In this document: positions 62,483 through 64,000 of the stretch, piece by piece | Layout: each line of letters opens with the position of its first letter | Position numbering within the stretch: the first letter of the stretch is position 1 | Assembly: GCA_900466605.1 (NCBI GenBank) | Contig: UBMU01000011.1 | Coordinates: 1-64,000 of the forward strand | Direction of reading: 5' to 3' | Source of the DNA: Hyphomicrobiales bacterium | GTDB taxonomy: Bacteria > Pseudomonadota > Alphaproteobacteria > Rhizobiales > Rhizobiaceae | DNA length: 64,000 nt | The notes under the pieces: generated by a model | What the model was told of the DNA's origin: nothing | Seen by the model: the letters and a program-made list of their open reading frames with translations, nothing else | The model's database searches: none | Position numbers and translations under genes: made by a program

Positions 62483-62797
62483 GTTGTCCTCCATTTGCCT
62501 TCTGCCGTAACCCCATGTCACAGCAGCGAAAATGAAAGCGCGCGCACTTCACGATCGACGAAAGGCAACCAAGAGTGGATTGGCCGATTTTCGATCCGTG
62601 ACAATTAAAACATTAAGAAGATCTAATGTTCCAAGGAAATTCGCGCATAGGTTAATTTTTTCCTCCGCAATCCCTCAGATGCATCGTCGTGATTGAGTAG
62701 GAGGCCACCGGCGTCCCCACTTTGATACTGTTCCTTGCGCTAAAATAAGAACCGTGATAATGACTGTCCAGTCAGTCAATAAGGCGTCAAAAAAATC
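62483..62797. promoter_or_regulatory. Divergent region with TetR operator candidate and second dyad
   Basis: 315 bases without a gene. TGACTG-TC-CAGTCA at 62761-62774 is a perfect palindrome, 23 bases before the tetR start, of the type bound by many TetR efflux repressors. A second perfect dyad, AACATTA-N8-TAATGTT (62609-62630), lies closer to the repeat-protein gene on the minus strand. Regulators of the second are unknown. Confidence 0.6.
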
Positions 62798-63418
62798 ATG
62801 GCAGAGAAAAAGCGCGAAAAACGAGATCCGGAGCAGCGCCGGGCAGAGATACTGGCGGCGGCCTTCGCCTGCTTCGCTGAACGCGGTTTTGCCGCGACCC
62901 GCATGGAGGATGTTGCAACCCGCGCCCGGATCGCCAAAGGCACCGTCTACCTGCATTTCCCCGACAAGGAGCGGCTGTTCATTGAGCTGGTGTCCGGCAT
63001 CGCCTCACCGATTCTCGGCGAGGTTGGCAGCGTTGTGCTGAATGAGACGATCCCCGCGCGTTCTGTTGTCTCGATGTTCTACTCGCTCTTCAAGCGGCAG
63101 GTCCTTGAGACGGAACGCCGCCATCTGCTGCGGCTGATCCTCGCCGAAGGACCTATGTTCCCCGTGGTGACAGAGTTCTACTATCGCGAGATTATCACCA
63201 AGGGCCTCTCGATCCTTCGCACCGTGCTCGCTCGCGCCGCCGCGCGGGGCGAACTGCGCAATCCCGCCGTCGCCGACGTCCCGCAACTGGTCATGGCCCC
63301 GGCCCTGATGTCGATCGTCTGGGCAACCCTTTTCGAAGGCTATGAGCACCTCGACACCGAGAAGCTCTTCGACGCGTTCCTCGACACGCTCTTCGTGGCG
63401 GAAGGAGGCACGATATGA
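62798..63418 (+). CDS. TetR-family repressor
   Basis: A 206-residue TetR regulator. The helix-turn-helix spans about residues 12-55: RRAEILAAAFACFAERGFAA, then ATRARIAKGTVYLHFPDKE with the KGTVYLHF recognition helix. The C-terminal ligand and dimer domain resembles TetR_C efflux regulators (LAEGPMFPVVTEFYYREII). It overlaps the hlyD-like gene by four bases (ATGA), so they form one operon, most likely self-repressed through the palindrome at 62761. Confidence 0.9.
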   Translation: MAEKKREKRDPEQRRAEILAAAFACFAERGFAATRMEDVATRARIAKGTVYLHFPDKERLFIELVSGIASPILGEVGSVVLNETIPARSVVSMFYSLFKRQVLETERRHLLRLILAEGPMFPVVTEFYYREIITKGLSILRTVLARAAARGELRNPAVADVPQLVMAPALMSIVWATLFEGYEHLDTEKLFDAFLDTLFVAEGGTI

Positions 63419-64000
63419 AAAAAGTCTTCATCGTCGTCATCGTGGCCGGTGCGGCACTTGCCGCCCTACCCTTCCTCCTCTCCGACAAATCCCAGCGCGC
63501 CTACCAGGGATGGGTAGAGGCCGACACCCTGTTCATCGGCGCCGACACCAGCGGCCGCCTCGTCAAACTCGATGTCGCTGAAGGCCAGGCAACTGCGCCC
63601 GGCGCTCCGCTCTTCAGCCTGGACTCGCAGACCGAAGAAGCCGCCGTCGGCTCCGCACGCGCTTCGCTGGCCCGCCTCCAAGCTGAACTCGAGCTCGCCG
63701 AGGCCGCCCAGAAGCGACCGGAAGAGATGGACATGCTACGCGCCAGCGAACGCGAGGCAGTCGCGCGACTGGAGCTTGCGTCGCAGGACCTGGACCGCAC
63801 CCGGGTTCTGGTCGAACGCGGTACAGCGACACAGGCCCGCCTCGATACAGCGACGGCCACCGAGGCTGCCAACCGCGCCGCGCTCGATAATGTCCGCAGC
63901 CAGATTACACTGGGCAACATGCCGGTCCGCGTCGAGATGCTGCGACAGTCGCGACAGGCAGTTGCCGCCGCGAAAGCCGATCTTGCTTCGGCAGAAGCCG
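63415..64000 (+). CDS. HlyD-type secretion/efflux adaptor (partial, runs off the window)
   Basis: The first 195 codons of an adaptor. One N-terminal membrane segment (VFIVVIVAGAALAALPFLL) is followed by the barrel-sandwich half YQGWVEADTLFIGADTSGRL and KLDVAEGQATAPGAPLFSL. A long coiled coil begins near residue 60. The frame remains open at the window edge. It is coupled to tetR by ATGA. In related operons an ABC exporter of the YhiH/YbhFSR type or an RND permease follows; this cannot be seen here. Confidence 0.85.
   Translation, partial: MKKVFIVVIVAGAALAALPFLLSDKSQRAYQGWVEADTLFIGADTSGRLVKLDVAEGQATAPGAPLFSLDSQTEEAAVGSARASLARLQAELELAEAAQKRPEEMDMLRASEREAVARLELASQDLDRTRVLVERGTATQARLDTATATEAANRAALDNVRSQITLGNMPVRVEMLRQSRQAVAAAKADLASAEA

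Overview
This window looks like chromosomal or chromid DNA from a member of the Rhizobiaceae (Rhizobium, Agrobacterium, Ensifer or a close relative). The evidence is a recognisable succinoglycan-type exo locus (exoZ, Q, F, Y, X, U, W, H, K, L/A, M, O, P), an lpsL-type UDP-glucuronate 4-epimerase, a rhizobial RopA/Omp25-type porin, a second-type ribosomal protein S21, DUF982 and DUF2934 small proteins, and high-GC coding sequence with ATGA-coupled genes. I see no insertion sequence, tRNA, rRNA or CRISPR array. The assignments rest on motif and family recognition from the sequence alone.

Layout. Positions 8-4886 hold lpsL, a PAS-GGDEF-EAL cyclic-di-GMP enzyme on the minus strand, and a coupled pair of dehydrogenases resembling the L-threonate/D-erythronate pathway. 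Positions 4971-23466 are dominated by efflux. There is an RND pump whose operon starts with an apparently inactive alpha/beta hydrolase and faces a divergent LysR gene. An SDR pair faces a second LysR gene, and a small protein and a 3-methyladenine glycosylase follow. Then comes a marR-emrA-emrB operon, and a second RND pump on the plus strand.

Positions 23461-39971 are the exopolysaccharide locus. Its gene order matches the well-known Sinorhizobium meliloti order, but exoV, exoT, exoI, exoN and exoB are absent here, and exoL and exoA form one continuous reading frame. ExoY starts the lipid-linked repeat unit. ExoA, L, M, O, U and W extend it. ExoH and ExoZ add acyl groups. ExoF, P and Q polymerise and export it, ExoK trims it, and ExoX restrains ExoY.

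Positions 39972-53386 are mixed housekeeping and accessory genes: a PPP-family phosphatase, an acyl-CoA dehydrogenase-like oxidoreductase, two Rrf2 regulators (one with four clustered cysteines), a LysR remnant, NAD synthetase, a degenerate transhydrogenase-alpha paralogue, a porin with a perfect upstream palindrome, a secreted lectin-like protein, a CorA/ZntB transporter, a universal stress protein, and a LysR-tautomerase pair.

Positions 53489-56693 are a btuFCD-type vitamin B12 importer. It lies behind a clear cobalamin riboswitch and a possible 21-codon leader ORF. Positions 56730-62482 carry an alditol oxidase-like flavoenzyme, a gluconate 5-dehydrogenase-like SDR, an S21 gene and several small or envelope proteins. 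The window ends inside a tetR-hlyD efflux operon. No wholly new system is evident. The most distinctive points are the ExoL-ExoA fusion, the catalytically stripped hydrolase heading an RND operon, the transhydrogenase-alpha pseudoenzyme and the leader ORF of the B12 riboswitch.
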